Source: Delphinus delphis (Eukaryota; Chordata; Mammalia; Artiodactyla; Delphinidae). Taken from it: a stretch of DNA of 64,000 nucleotides. The notes under the pieces were generated by a model. That model saw only the letters and a list, made by a program, of their open reading frames with translations. It ran no database searches and was not told the origin of the DNA. Made by a program: the position numbers and the translations under genes. Shown one piece after another: positions 34,962 through 46,844 of this stretch (the first letter of the stretch is position 1; the number at the start of each line of letters is the position of its first letter). The stretch covers positions 18,963,701 to 19,027,700 of the forward strand of contig NC_082684.1 of NCBI RefSeq assembly GCF_949987515.2, given 5' to 3'.

Positions 34962-36529
34962 CTGGCCAATAGATCTCTATTGTTGAGGTGCTGAGGACTA
35001 AGTATTAGGTGTGGTGTTGCTTTGAGGTAGGTTGAGGTTAAGTTACAAGACATGAGGCTGCAGATAAGACTTGGAAAGGTGAAAAAAAGATCAGACCATG
35101 GAGAACTTTGTTGGAACTTAGAATGTACCCAGAGAGCATTGATGAGCTAGTGAAGGAATTTAAGCAACAAGTGACATGTTAGACTTCTCTTTTAGAGAGG
35201 TCACTGTGGGGAGCTAGGTTACCTTGGTAGGGCTTCCTCAGCTGATGACAAATAGTCCAAGCAAATTGTTAATTCATGTTAACCCACTAAAAATATAATT
35301 TAAATGGCATGCAAATAATGGAACAAAAGTTTTCATGATGGTTTTATCTTAAAAGATAAAAGTAACATTATGAAAATAAGTTTATTTGGCTTATATTAAA
35401 CCACATTCAGGTTTTATTTTTAAGCTATGTGGGGATTCTTCTAACTAACAAAGCTATAAACCTTAATATTTTTTGCATAGTTTTTCTTATAAAATTATGT
35501 GATAACATATTTTGGGTTCTGAAATTTACATTGGACTTTAACGTCATTAACTTCAAGAGGGTCAAATTTGTAAGTATATTTGAGAATTTTACTATTTTTT
35601 TTCCAAGATATTTGTCTTAATGCCTTGATATGCACACCATTTTAATCCCCATTAATTACATCTTCTAAAATTGCTAAATGGCCTAAGCCTAACCAATTCT
35701 CATTTGAAATGGCTTTGTGTATGATTTGCAGTTCCACTATCTGACTACACAGGAACAATTGTTGAATTAGGAAAAAAAAGGAGAAAAAGGAAAAGCACTC
35801 CTTCCTAAACACAGTTTTTTCATAATAAATACACAACTATGATAATCATATGGAGAATGCCGCCCCCCACAATTGTGCAGTACACAACCTGCCCAACTCC
35901 TTGTGACTGTCTTGGCATTTGAGATCTTCTCCAACAACACATTCATCTACTCTTTCTTCTTTTGCAAAATAAGCAACACAATTTTGAAATCAATTTCCAT
36001 GGTACAATTTACATTGTAGAGCCAGATGTTTGCAACTGTTATAGACATGGAAAGATGAACCCTTCAAAGAAGATAATATAAAGTATAGAGAACTTTAAGC
36101 AGAGAACATGGAGGAGAAATAAACGTTGTAAGTGATTTGTTGATCAATGAATATCTTCTGATGGAAACTTTTGCTTCTCTACACAACCTCTTAAATAAGG
36201 GGAATTGCATAGTGTGCACTCACATAATAAAGATGATCTGAGATAAGGGGAATTGAGAGAAAGGGGCATACTGGAAAACAAAACAAGGTGAAATATACGG
36301 AATACACAACTTATAGGGGTTGATTACTTGGTGAATGTGCCAGGGACAGAAAGGAATATCACAAGGGAATCTCAGATGTTAGGACTTCTGGCTTGGGAAC
36401 ACTGTATGTATGTATTATCTCTTCATTATGTTGGGGTATAAAAGGAGGAGCAAATTTAAAGAGGGAAATAGGATTAGTTCACTTTATACCATAGATTTCT
36501 AGAAGACTGTTTCTTATTCAGATATTTAA
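34962..36529. other. Unassigned AT-rich sequence with weak L2 character
   Basis: 35080-35220 reads like antisense L2 (GACCATGGAGAACTTTGTTG, then AGAGAGGTCACTGTGGGG). The remainder has no nameable feature. Confidence 0.4.
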
Positions 36530-36890
36530 TAAGGACTAAGATGCCTGGTTCTAGCCTTTGTAGGAGATGTCAAGCTGAAGAGGAAAATTTGAGAATCATT
36601 GGTGTATGGGTGGTATTTGGAAACATGGGAGAGGAAAAGGCTCTTAAAGAGATGAAGTAAAATGATAAAATGCTGAAGACAGGATGCTGGGAAAGACAGT
36701 TATGGAAGAAGCAGAGGAAAAGTTCTGGCTGAAAATGAGAAGGAACATTCAGAAAAGGAACTGAACAAAGATGGGGTGGGTTTCTGTAATCCATATGTTG
36801 GATAAGGCTCCATCTATCTTCAGAGAGCATCCCATGCTCAACTGTGTCAAAAGTCATAGGAAGGTCAGGTCAAGGATGGATGACTGAGGA
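36530..36890 (-). mobile_element. L2 internal fragment
   Basis: Antisense L2 features: AATTTGAGAATCATTGGTGT, and GCATCCCATGCTCAACTGTG followed by TCAAAAGTCATAGGAAGGTC. The 95-codon minus frame here has no support as a gene. Confidence 0.5.
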
Positions 36891-37302
36891 AAGTCTCATC
36901 ATTTGGGGTATCTAAGAGGATCCAATCAATAGCTCCTCTTTTCCATGGCCAAATGTGAATTAATTGTAAAATAAAGAAAAGGAAAAACAACAACAAAATA
37001 AAGGTGCAATTACCAAGAGAGCCTAAAACAAAGGATACTACTTTGTGTGAAAGCTAACCAAACCCTGGAATAGGCAAACTGGTCTTCCTGGTCATAGGCA
37101 AAATTGGGCCAGAGGCGGTCTCCCTGCATTGGGGAGATTCCGAGGAATGACGTGTGCCTTGGAGTAGCAGGGAGAAGACCCGTTCCCTGTGGATATCCTG
37201 CTCTCAGAAGGAAACACGGAGTCCATAATCATTGAGAGAGAGTGAGCAAGGGTAGGAACAAGAACAAGAGAGAACTCCAGCAGATAAAGATCAAATCAGA
37301 AT
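36891..37302. other. Unassigned sequence
   Basis: About 410 bp, becoming GC-richer from 37080 onward. No frame or repeat that I can assign. Confidence 0.4.
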
Positions 37303-37312
37303 GTCACCTTTA

Positions 37313-37504
37313 GGGTTTCCCTGGTGGCGCAGCGGTTGAGAGTCTGCCTGCCGTTTCAGGGGACGCGGGTTCGTGCCCCGGTCCGGGAATATCCCACATG
37401 CCGCGGAGCGGCTGGGCCCGTGAGCCATGGCCGCTGAGCCTGCGCGTCCGGAGCCTGTTCTCCGCAACGGGAGAGGCCACGACAGTGAGAGGTCCGTGTA
37501 CCGC

Positions 37505-37532
<28 letters not shown>
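37313..37532 (+). mobile_element. CHR-type SINE, short form, young
   Basis: It starts GGGTTTCCCTGGTGGCGCAG, contains B box GGTTCGTGCCC, ends GAGAGGTCCGTGTACCGC and has a 29-base poly(A). The flanks GTCACCTTTA (37303-37312 and 37533-37542) are an exact 10-bp target-site duplication. The long uninterrupted A tail suggests a young insertion. Confidence 0.96.
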
Positions 37533-37535
<3 letters not shown>

Positions 37536-37542
37536 ACCTTTA

Positions 37543-38984
37543 TTCCATGGAAACATGGACTTGTAAACACTATTCTGCATGACTAACACTTCCCAAACTG
37601 TCAAAGCAAATCTGCTCAGCCCCACTCTGACCCTCCCAGAGAGGCTGAGCTGGCCTTGCTGAGTCTGGCCTAGAGAACAGAGAACACCAGATTAAGAGAG
37701 GTCCATTTCAAGGGCATGGGACTGCTACACTTTGCCCAGGGCTGCTCAACTCAGAAGACCCCAGCTTGGGGTTTAATGATCTGTGGCCACTGTCTTGAAA
37801 TTCATAATAATTTTATCTTTGAATATATGCTTGGCTTACCCTGACCCCATCTCTTCCTGTCTCCCCACATCCTTGAGGAAAGGTTTTTGACTCTTGGGCC
37901 CCCGTCACCTCAGGTCACCTGGCTTCCCCCTCCCTGCCCCTGCTCAAGGGATAGCTCCCTCGGCCTCCCCAGCCTCACCCTGTGGGGTCCTGGGCTTAGG
38001 CACTGGGAAGGAGGCCCTGGGTCAGACATGGGCACCCTGCCACATCTTGGGATGGGACATGGCTGTGGCCATCCTTTCCCAGGGCTGGAAGTGTTTAACC
38101 AGTGACTGGGGGTAGGGAGCAATTCTCTTACCAGTTTTTATCCAAGGGTATATCCCCACTTGGAGGTTGTAGCCATTTGGTGGTCACTTACTGAAATAGT
38201 TTGGGAAGGCAGGTGGGCGGCCCTGGGAAGGGGAGATTGACCCTGCTTCCACCCTACCCAGCGTATCAGTCCTGCAGCTGTGTGAGGAAGGAACCCTGCT
38301 CTGAGCATCCTGGGATCACAGCACAGGACCAGGCACGGGGATCCTATGGGGGTCTACACTGGCCCCGTGAGTCCCATGGTACTAAGTGGTACTATTTAGT
38401 AGTACTATTTAGTAATACTATTTACTATTTATTACGATTTAAATAGCAGACAAAAGACAGGTTGAGAGAAAGATCAGAGAAGAAAGGAAAGAGCTTTATA
38501 TTTTAGTAACTTTCATGGCACATTTTCTTTTCTTTGAACAAGAGGCCCCATCTGCTCATTTTGAACTGGGCTCCACAAATAATGTGGCAGACACCTGACA
38601 TATCTAAGATGGGCTGAGCCACACGTTCTCAGTTCCTTCTGTATAAGGCACCAATTTGGGCAGTCACTGAGGGCTGAGGGAGTAGAGTGAGGCCAAGAAT
38701 ATCGTTCAAAGGGAATTTCCTTCACATGCACTCAGAATGATGGGGAAAATCTTCCTCCTCGTGAGTCATAATTAATCCACACACACTATTTCAGGTGACA
38801 AAATCAGAGCTCTGTTTAGTGCAAAAACTCTTATATGATGGAGGCAGAGCTGTAGGACTTCATGCGTTTCCTTTTCGGTAGAAGAGTCCAAACCGCACTC
38901 TGCACCTAATGGCTCTGGCGGGGGAGGGCACACTCTGAGGCACTGCAGTGAAGGCTGGTGGCGTGGGAAGTGCGGTACTAAGCG
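37543..38984. other. GC-richer unassigned intergenic block
   Basis: 37860-38370 is GC-rich but CpG-poor, with overlapping 70-82-codon frames on both strands and no domain. At 38383-38440 there is a short degenerate tandem array of TACTATTTAGTA-type units. Segments at 37797-37830 and 38530-38590 (AACAAGAGGCCCCATCTGCT) look repeat-derived, but I cannot name the family. Confidence 0.4.
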
Positions 38985-38992
38985 CTGTAAGG

Positions 38993-39213
38993 CAGCGGTT
39001 CCCAACCTTTCTGGCACCAGGGACCGGTTTCCTGGAAGACGATTTTTCCATGGACAGGGGCGTGGGAGGTGGCGATGGTTCAGGCGGTACTGCGAGTGAC
39101 GGTTCTGGCCGTAATGCAAGCAACGCTTTGCCGGCTCGCCGCAGCTCACCTCCTGCTGTGCGACCCAGTTGCAGACTGGTACCGGTCCGCGGCCCGGGAG
39201 TTGGGGACCCCTG
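38993..39213 (+). mobile_element. MER1-like hAT transposon with 8-bp TSD
   Basis: The 221-bp element starts CAGCGGTTCCCAACC and ends GTTGGGGACCCCTG, clear terminal inverted repeats. It contains CACCAGGGACCGGTTTCCTG and GACTGGTACCGGTCCGCGGC. The flanks are CTGTAAGG (38985-38992) and CTGTAAAA (39214-39221), an 8-bp duplication with the first six positions conserved. It is a non-autonomous element, and the GC-rich ORFs crossing it are by-products. Strand is nominal. Confidence 0.85.
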
Positions 39214-39350
39214 CTGTAAAACACCCCCTGAAACTGCCCCCGGGCCTTTGGGATCTGAAAGATCTTATCAGGAAGCATTTCCATAATCTTCTGTAACGTT
39301 AAACTTGGTCTCAGTGGTTGAGTCTATTTCACACTTGGGGCAGAAAGGCA

Positions 39351-39566
39351 CAGCACAGGGAGATCAGTTCGGTGCTTTGTGACCACCTAGAGGGGTGGGA
39401 TAGGGAGGGTGGGAGGGAGGCTCAAGAGGGAGGGGATATGGGGATATATGTATATGTATAGCTGATTCACTTTGTTGTAAAGCAGAAACTAACACAACAT
39501 TGTAAAGCAATTATACTACAGTAAAGATGTATAAAAAATAAAAATAAGAAAAAGAAAAAAATAAAT
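39351..39566 (+). mobile_element. 5'-truncated L1 3' end with poly(A)
   Basis: It carries the L1 3'UTR terminus: CAGCACAGGGAGATCAGTTC, GACCACCTAGAGGGGTGGGA, GCTGATTCACTTTGTTGTAA, CAGAAACTAACACAACATTG, AAAGATGTATAAAAA and an A-rich tail. AAAGGCA at 39344-39350 and 39567-39573 is a possible 7-bp target-site duplication. Confidence 0.88.
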
Positions 39567-39573
39567 AAAGGCA

Positions 39574-40190
39574 ATGATAAAAGAACTGTTTCATTTTGTC
39601 GAGATGAGCCTGCCTGCCGAAAGCCCAGCACCAGCGGGAGAGACACAGTTAAGCAGCAACCAGGATTCTTCAGTCGGTGGGAGGGAGTCTTGGTCTGATC
39701 AGAGATTCATAGCAACCAGAGGGCTGGAGCTTTTAGGCACTCGCCCTTTTTTTCTTGTCCACTCTGTAATTCCAGGAGGACATAAGGCATTTGGAGGCAC
39801 CTAGGCTGGGGAAAAAATGCAGGATTGAGTTTTCAGGGTCTGGTCTCAATGAGCATGTCAGAATCCCTGCTTCAGCAGCCGTGGAGTGATTACAAGGATT
39901 AAATCAAGCACTGCTGGGGAACTTGGGAATTATCTGGAAAGCAAAAGCCATGGTGGGGAGGAGGGGAGCTGACAGTATAACACATGGAGCTTGGAGCCTG
40001 ACCAGTTGGGATATTTATATAAAGGTGACTCCACGGCCACTCATGCCTGCAGTGCACCCATTACTCATTCTTCGATAATAAACCTGGAATTCAGCGCTCT
40101 AGTGCTCTCTGGTTTCCTTCCTCTTCTATTCCGAGTGATGGGCCATCCTTCCCGTTTCCTGATTTAACTAGCAGGTCACCCTTTGGGAAA
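39574..40190 (+). promoter_or_regulatory. LTR-like stretch with TATA box and poly(A) signal
   Basis: GATATTTATATAAAGG (about 40010-40025) is a good TATA box, and AATAAA follows at about 40077 within GATAATAAACCTGG. The roughly 60-bp spacing is common between the TATA and polyadenylation elements of retroviral LTRs. I could not fix the TG..CA ends or a target-site duplication, so the outer limits are nominal. Confidence 0.35.
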
Positions 40191-41768
40191 ATGGTGTTAA
40201 AGGGAGAAATCTGTAAAATGACATATTATTTGGTGTGATTTTATGTCTTTTCAGAGGTCTTGGAAACAGCAGCCTATCTGTCCCCTTGTGTTTAACTCAA
40301 TTCTCCAAGCAACAAAATTTTGGAAGCAAACCACTAACACTCTTCAAATGGTTCACTCTCAAAAGAGCATTAGGTATTTTATTCCGTGGACCAACTGAGG
40401 AGAGAAAAAAATGTCACAGCACTCAGCAGGGCCATTCAACTTTCACCAGCTGAGACAGAGTTAAGCCTTTAGAATTGTTGCACCCTAAAGGAAAATAAAA
40501 CACAAGGAGAGGGAATTAGATGATCTTGCATCATTAAGCAGTCATGTGCATTACTGAAAGATTTTGCTTTCTTATTGGGGCTATTAAGTATCACTTTGAA
40601 TAATGGCTCCAGAGAGCAAAATGCTAGAACAAAGGCAAAAGGAAATGTGAAAATATCAGGAATTAAGAAAATCAGGACTGGGAAGAATAGATCTTTCCTG
40701 CAATAAACTTTAAAAGTCATATTCATGCTCACATATATGTAAATAAAAGATTCATGTAAAGCAGAGAGATTCATCTCTCTTATAAAATCATTTCTATAAT
40801 CCAATGATTCTCTCTAGCTTTTATGAACCCGTCCTGTGTTCTGCAATAATTTATATCAGTGTGTTCAACTTTTATTTTAATCAAATGTAGAGGTTTGTAC
40901 TCACTCATAATAAAATACACTCTGAAGGATTGCTTTTGGAAAGTTTTGCACTTAGCTGGGAGTAGATGTTTCCTTTTCAAATTGAAGGGGGGTAGGATTA
41001 ATATATTGAAACTTTTGTAGCATAGCAAAATGAGAATGGGGCTGACAAAGCAGTATAGTTTGTCAAATGTTTCATGCTTCCATTAGATGAGAATCGGCTC
41101 ATGTGCTAGCACCCAATGGTGGGGGTGAGTGTGGGTGTGAATTATATATTTTGCTTATGACACAAGCTTATTATTTTGCAGTAGTCTATGTCTTGAATTA
41201 AGAGCTAGTTCCTGGCTCTTATGTATAGGGAATGTACTAAGTAGCTAAATTTTTAATTAAGAGGAAAGTAGTATATACGATTATTATCCAGCTCTTCCTA
41301 AAGACCTTTGGAGACCAAAGCACAAGGCATATGTTTATGCAAAGGTGAAAGAAGGGCCACCAAGGGGCATTCTCTGTAGTACCGCATTTTGCCTAAATCA
41401 CAACTTGATGGCAATATTGCAAATTGGTTGGAAGTTTTGAGGGAAAGAAAAACGTAGTTTGATGAAGTAATACTGAAGATCCTTTGGTACCATCAATCAG
41501 ATAACACTTTGGTTACCCAAGTAGTAATAACAAGAGGGGCACATGAGAAAAACATGTGAGAGGCCAGGGTTTAACACCTGCACTAAAAAAGACTGTCTCC
41601 TGAGATTAAAAAGAAAAAAAAAAGTTTAGAAGTCATTTTGGAAATCTTTATTTATGTTAATTACAGTCTTTGAAGGTCACAAAATGCAAGTGTGCTACTT
41701 AAGATCACACCTATGGTAAAATCTTTTGTTTTGAGGTACAGTTAGGTAAAGTTGCAGATAATTACTAT
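40191..41768. other. AT-rich intergenic sequence, no feature seen
   Basis: Minus frames of 111 and 82 codons (40469-40804, 40780-41028) lack recognisable domains and are probably chance. I cannot name any repeat here. Confidence 0.4.
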
Positions 41769-42182
41769 TGGTTCTCATCCCTGGAAGTTCCCTGGGTGAA
41801 CCCAGCCCCTGTACACGGAGGGAAAGGAGACACCAAAGAAAGAGGCAGCCATTCCAGATTGGCAGGTGGCAGGTTTAATAAGCAAGGGAACTTACATAGG
41901 AGACTTGTCTTAGGTGGTTGCAAAATAAGCAGATCTCCAAACCTGCCGGCCAGAATCTTAACGTTTCTATGGAGGCTTTAACTGTGTTTAGTCATATCTT
42001 CTGTCCAGATGGTCTTAACATCTTACTCTTTCAAGGCTGGTCCTTGAAATGGCTCCCACTGTAGGAACAGTGGGAAGAATGTACATTCCAAGGACCCGGG
42101 AAGGGGTGAGAGGCCTCTGATTGCCCAGGTCCAGCTCACAGGTCAACTGGTGGTCATGTACTCTAGATGACCTCCTCCAACA
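41769..42182 (-). mobile_element. Candidate solo LTR of an endogenous retrovirus
   Basis: On the minus strand the 414-bp stretch can be read from TGTTGGAGGAGGTCATC to GAGAACCA. Late in it there is a TTATTAAACCTGCCACC block followed by GTGTCTCCTTTCCCTCC, reminiscent of the R/U5 part of retroviral LTRs. I found no duplication of the 4-6 flanking bases, so the ends are uncertain. Confidence 0.4.
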
Positions 42183-45100
42183 ATCACCTGTTTACCTTTC
42201 ATTTTCTAAAGACTTCTGACTTTTTGTTTCTATCATGACTCTGCCAACTGATAAAAACTGCAGTTTGATGAAGAAAAATAAAGATATAGTCTAGGTCAGA
42301 GTTTCTCTTAATTTAAGGAGAATCTGGAATCATATTTACATTTGTACTATAGACTCTTTAAACCTGATGACTTTCAAAGTCTACTTTCCACCTCATGGCT
42401 ATACTATTCCTACAATTCCTACTGCTACTAGGAAAAAAGAGATAAAAGGTAAACATATCAAAAATATCTATTGTTCTAGAAAGTAATGTTTAATTACAAT
42501 GTGATTAGGCAGAAAGAGTCCCCATCCCAAAATCTTCCCCCAAAATTGGAGAATTTAAAAAAAAAATTGCTCCCTGTAGGGTTATTCTGCTTAGCTGAAG
42601 TTGTGGAAAATTCTTGACATAAAAGAAGTTTCACAAAATACAAAATATGTTGACATTACAGGGTCTTACTAGAAGAACAATTTTGATTATTATAATATTC
42701 CTAAAAATCCAAAATTGAGAGATCAGAGACATTCCAAATGTCTGAGAAATTTTGAGACACAGTTTTAAACATTCTTTTCAGGGAAAATAGTGCCTGAACC
42801 ATTTTTATGGAGAAATGGTCTAATATTTTGTGTATGTAAGTCAGTTTCATAAATAAGGAATTGAAAATGACACATCTGCTATTGTAGAAGTTCAAATTTT
42901 ACTGTTAAATAGATTTTTTTAACTTTAAAATCTTAGTTATACAACTGAGACTTACTTGGATCAGAAACTTTTAGTCCCTTTAGTTCAATATAGTCAAATT
43001 TAACCTTATTGAAGAAATTAAAAGAGAGCTCCTGCTTCATTGCACAAATCAACATATCAGGTCTTAGAGTCAAACTCAGTCTTCACAATGTTTAATTTGA
43101 ATGAATAGATTAACGCCTTGTTAACTCTGACCTCTTCCGCACAGAATTATTTCTACATGTTCAGGTAATTGACATAACAGCTTAAACAAATCGTTTTACT
43201 TGAGGCAGTTATCTAATTACATCAAGTATCTGGCTTCATTTCTTCTGCTGCATGAGGTTGATTCTGTGCGGCATTTTTGGCTTCTCTGTATTATGTTTGT
43301 TTGGTTCTTTTTCTGTAATTACCAACTGGAGAGTAAGAAAGGCACCAAGTTGTGAGCACTGACAGCAACACCTTGAAAAACACTGGCGTCCAGTTTTGGG
43401 TACAATTTGAGTTGATTCTGAGCCATCCTGGTACTCAGGTTGGGTATCTAACTTCCATCTGTGGCCTGTTCTTCATTCCTTAGGGACAGATCAAGTCCCT
43501 TCTGCACCTGGCAAACCATGCAACATTAGAGCTTAGCAGGGAGGAAAAAGGTAATCTTTTTCTTTAAACCAGCGGGAATTCAACACACTCTTTGAAACAA
43601 GAGGGTTGATAGCCCTGTAATTTTAATCTGGGCTATTATGCATTTTTAATAAAACTACAGATACTCATCTTCATACACGCCCATTTCCACTGTATCACTC
43701 ACTGCTCAAATTTTTTTACTCATATTTGCTGTGGGAAATAACTACGTTATACAATGTGCAGTTCCTTGAATGAAGAACTTTGGCTTTTAAACCTTTTTCT
43801 CTTCCTCGGCATGAATCAAATCCTAAAATTATTAATTCTCTCTGCAGACTCCATATCCCAATTCTTATAAGGGTCCCGAAATTCTTCCTTGCTTGAAATG
43901 TAGCCAGCTGGGTTTTTAAAGTTTTGATCATGAAGGATTTAGAACAGACAGGAATTTTTCCTTATGGGGAAAGCTGAAGTTTTAGCAGTTGTCAAATGTG
44001 AGGCTATGGCCATGTGGATTCCTGGGGCAAAGCCCCAAGAACGTGTTATAGCTTGAACAATATCTATAACAGAAGAAGTAAAAGGAGCTATCCACTGAGG
44101 CCTGTTTGCTCTGGATTCCAGGTCCACCCATCTCCACGGAGTGGTGGCTGCTTTTGTAACTCTGAACAGTTGCCTGGCTCCGGTATTTTCTGGTATGTGG
44201 TAACCCTCAGCTGCTACATCCTTCCTAGCTTGGGTTGGCTTTGTCTGCCTCTCATGTTTGCTCTTTACCTCTGACTTCTTAGGCACCTCACTTCAACCTA
44301 CTCTCCCACACCACTGACTGTTATTCTCAGGTTTGACCTTGGCTCTCTCAATATTCACCATAAACTCCATTTCCCTGAGTTCAACACTTCTGAGGGAGGA
44401 AATAGATACTGGCAGTGGTTCTCAGTAAATGTTTTCAGGTTAATTTGTAGCTCACAGGGGGCTCTACTCATTTTAAACCCTGCTCCCTTAGAGTGTTAAT
44501 ATTTTTATTATTTATTAGTTACTCACATAAGCAGTGAGCTTAAATGTGTCATAGTGGACGACATACAATGCCTGCCCTCAAGGACCATGAGGTTGAAAAG
44601 TGAGAGGAAGGATACCTAAGATCACCTGCCTCTACATAGCTTGACTGTGGGCAATTTCACCTTCCTGTACATTCTCTGTACTATGTCGATTTGACAGAAT
44701 ATCCAGAAGATTCTTGGCTTTGCCTCTTAGATAGCTGCCACCAAGCGTGCAGGTGGATTTCTTGGCCCTCCGCGTCCTTCTGGGAAGCTCTCTTCAAATC
44801 AAGCAGAACACTTTAATTCCTGCCATTCTTTTCAGACATTCAAAACAGACTGGAAACTATTTTGTAGGAAGAGCCATAGGCAGTGTTAGCACTCGGGCCA
44901 CCTTCTAATTTTGAGTTATTTCTAGACTTTATGGATATCATTCTAATGAGAAGGACACGGAGGGATTTTTTAAAAATAAGTATGTTAATTAGGTGCATTC
45001 AGGGTATGTTCTTGTAATGAGAGACAAATAGCATATTTCTTGTTTTGCTGACATGAATCTATTCTGTGGGACCAACTCTCCAGACTGCTGTGTTTCAGGT

Positions 45101-45283
45101 ACTATGGAAGGTGGCTCTCTAGGAGCATTTAGAGACTGGAAGAATATTTTAGTTGGCTATTTTATTTTTTTCTTTGGAAGAAAGTAATTAGTTCTTCATT
45201 GGAACTATGCACTGCATGTTTTTTCAAGCCAAATAAATTACCTGAAATCAATAAAGAGGCTTAAATTTTAGCTATTTAATCTT
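42183..45283. other. Unassigned intergenic sequence with one odd open frame
   Basis: Mostly AT-rich. A 115-codon minus-strand frame at 43939-44286 begins MPKKSEVKSKHERQTKPTQA, is lysine/arginine-rich at its start, and has no domain that I recognise. It may be a decayed remnant of a mobile-element protein or chance. No promoter, splice sites or neighbouring frame supports a gene. Confidence 0.35.
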
Positions 45284-45391
45284 AAGAAAAAAGAAAAGAA
45301 GGTAGGAAGGAAGGAAGGACGGGAAGGAGGGAAGGAGGGAAGGAGGGAGGGAGGGAGGAAAGAAAAAAGAAAGAGGGAGGGAGGAAGGAGC
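45284..45391. repeat. (GGAA)n/(GGGA)n polypurine tract
   Basis: About 108 bp of plus-strand purine (GAAGGAAGG, GGGAAGGA, GGGAGGGA) interrupted by only two pyrimidines. It lies about 280 bp left of the CpG cluster. Confidence 0.92.
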
Positions 45392-45654
45392 CTGGTAGCT
45401 GGCTGAAACCTCGGCCCTGCCACGTGAAGTATGTTACCTGTAGATGCCACCTCCGTAAAACTGGCTAACAATAGTTTCTGGATTTGGGTTTGTTGTGATA
45501 GAAAGAGGTAACACATTAAGCCTCCAGAACGACAAAAGTCCCGGGCATGAAGTGCTACTGTACACGCACTTGCCAGTCACTTGGTTAAAAGACACCAAAG
45601 TCAACACCTTGTGGGCTGCTGACACAGGCAAACTAAGGCAGATCAAGCAGTTGG

Positions 45655-45830
45655 TTCTACCGCAAACTGCACGCTGCGACGGGAAGAGAGAAAAAAAAAT
45701 ACTAGCCGCGGGAACACTAGGAAGCACGAAACCTCGCGAGAAGACAGAAACATCGCGTAATTTAGACCCGCGGGCGGGAAATAAGAAGGAACCGGTAGCG
45801 CGGCAGCTACAAGGACCAAAGCGGTGAGTA
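45655..45830. promoter_or_regulatory. Small CpG cluster: candidate promoter and first-exon end
   Basis: By hand count about 18 CpG dinucleotides lie within roughly 165 bp, in a CpG-poor neighbourhood. It holds CCTCGCGAGA (45732-45741; reverse TCTCGCGAGG, one base from the TCTCGCGAGA CGCG box), GCGGGCGGGAAAT (45770-45782; reverse ATTTCCCGCCCGC, E2F-like) and CCGCGGGAAC (about 45706-45715, weaker E2F-like). AAAGCG|GTGAGT gives a near-consensus splice donor at 45824. No repeat family explains it. Overlapping frames of 110 (+) and 157 (-) codons show no domain. A non-coding first exon on the plus strand is the simplest reading; divergent transcription is possible. Confidence 0.45.
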
Positions 45831-46844
45831 GAAAACAACGAATGCATTTGCAACCACAGCCCTTGAGGGGCTGCACCGTTCCTGGAGGGACTGCAGTACC
45901 AGGCCACCTGACTAGCTGTGTGGACACGATTAGTTAGATAATCCTAACCGCATGGCAATATAGGACTTTACTCTTTGCTTTAAGAAAGGCCTGAAACCCA
46001 ATTGATTTGATCAAGAGATTACTCTTTTGAGCGGATAAGCTTGTATCTCAGGATCACAGGTTGCAAAAAGATCATTTATCAAACGTTTACTTTTTAAGAC
46101 TCATGACAAGTTCCTCACGTCTCTGTGTCCAGCAGTCTTAAACTATATCACAATCGGTTCCACCTTCAACTACTTGCACCCAGATTCCAAAACAAAGATA
46201 AGTATACACTCCTGACCTCCCCTTCTGAAACACAAGTAAGTAAAACACAAGTAAGTCAAGATGGTGTTCTCCCCTACTGCAGTGTGCTAATAACCTTGGC
46301 TTTGTTTGATCAACAGGTTATTCTGGCGCTCCTTTGTGGTGTTAGCAGTCAGCAGAAGGAGCCAGGCAATTTTCTTCAAGTGTGGTGAGTGCTGCAACAC
46401 TGATAAAGAAAAGCACGCTCAAGAAGAACTTAGAAGGGGGCCCTGACAAAGCCATGGGGAAGGAATGGAAAGAGGTGTGGGGAGGCGATGCTTAAAGATC
46501 TGGACCATCTGGTGAGGCAGAAAAGGAGAGAACAGGATGGCGGTGAGCTGAGAGTCAGAAGGGTGTTTTAGAAACAAAGAATGATAAGAGCGATGTTTCA
46601 TGGGCATGAGGGGCAAGGTGGGTTTCTGGCATTGGAGTGGTTCTTTGTGGCTGGAGCGCAGAGTGGGGGGTGATAAAGGGCAGAAAATGTGCGGGAGAAT
46701 TAAGCAGGGCTCAGTAGTGTTGGTAGATGAGTAGTTGAAACGCTGAGAGATATTGAGGTTATGGTGAGATTTAATTACCATGCAATTTTTGGTTAACAGA
46801 TAAAAGCCCAAATTTAGGTCTGGTGGGGGTAAAGGGAAACAAGA
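45831..46844. other. Unassigned sequence downstream of the CpG cluster
   Basis: No repeat name is secure. A 130-codon minus frame (46419-46811) is Ser/Pro/Leu-rich with no recognisable domain and probably reflects purine-rich plus-strand sequence. Confidence 0.4.

Noticed and set aside
34844..35053. ORF carrying VRGPRTAKKKKK as a protein signature
   Set aside because: This is translation of the CHR SINE tail and its poly(A), as in the other SINE-crossing frames.
37887..38122. Pro/Gly/Leu-rich frames in the 37.9-38.1 kb GC-rich block as an exon
   Set aside because: Three frames on both strands are open at once, CpG is low, and I see no convincing splice-site pair or domain.
46419..46811. 130-codon minus-strand ORF
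   Set aside because: Low-complexity Ser/Pro/Leu composition from a purine-rich plus strand; no start context, domain or conservation evidence.
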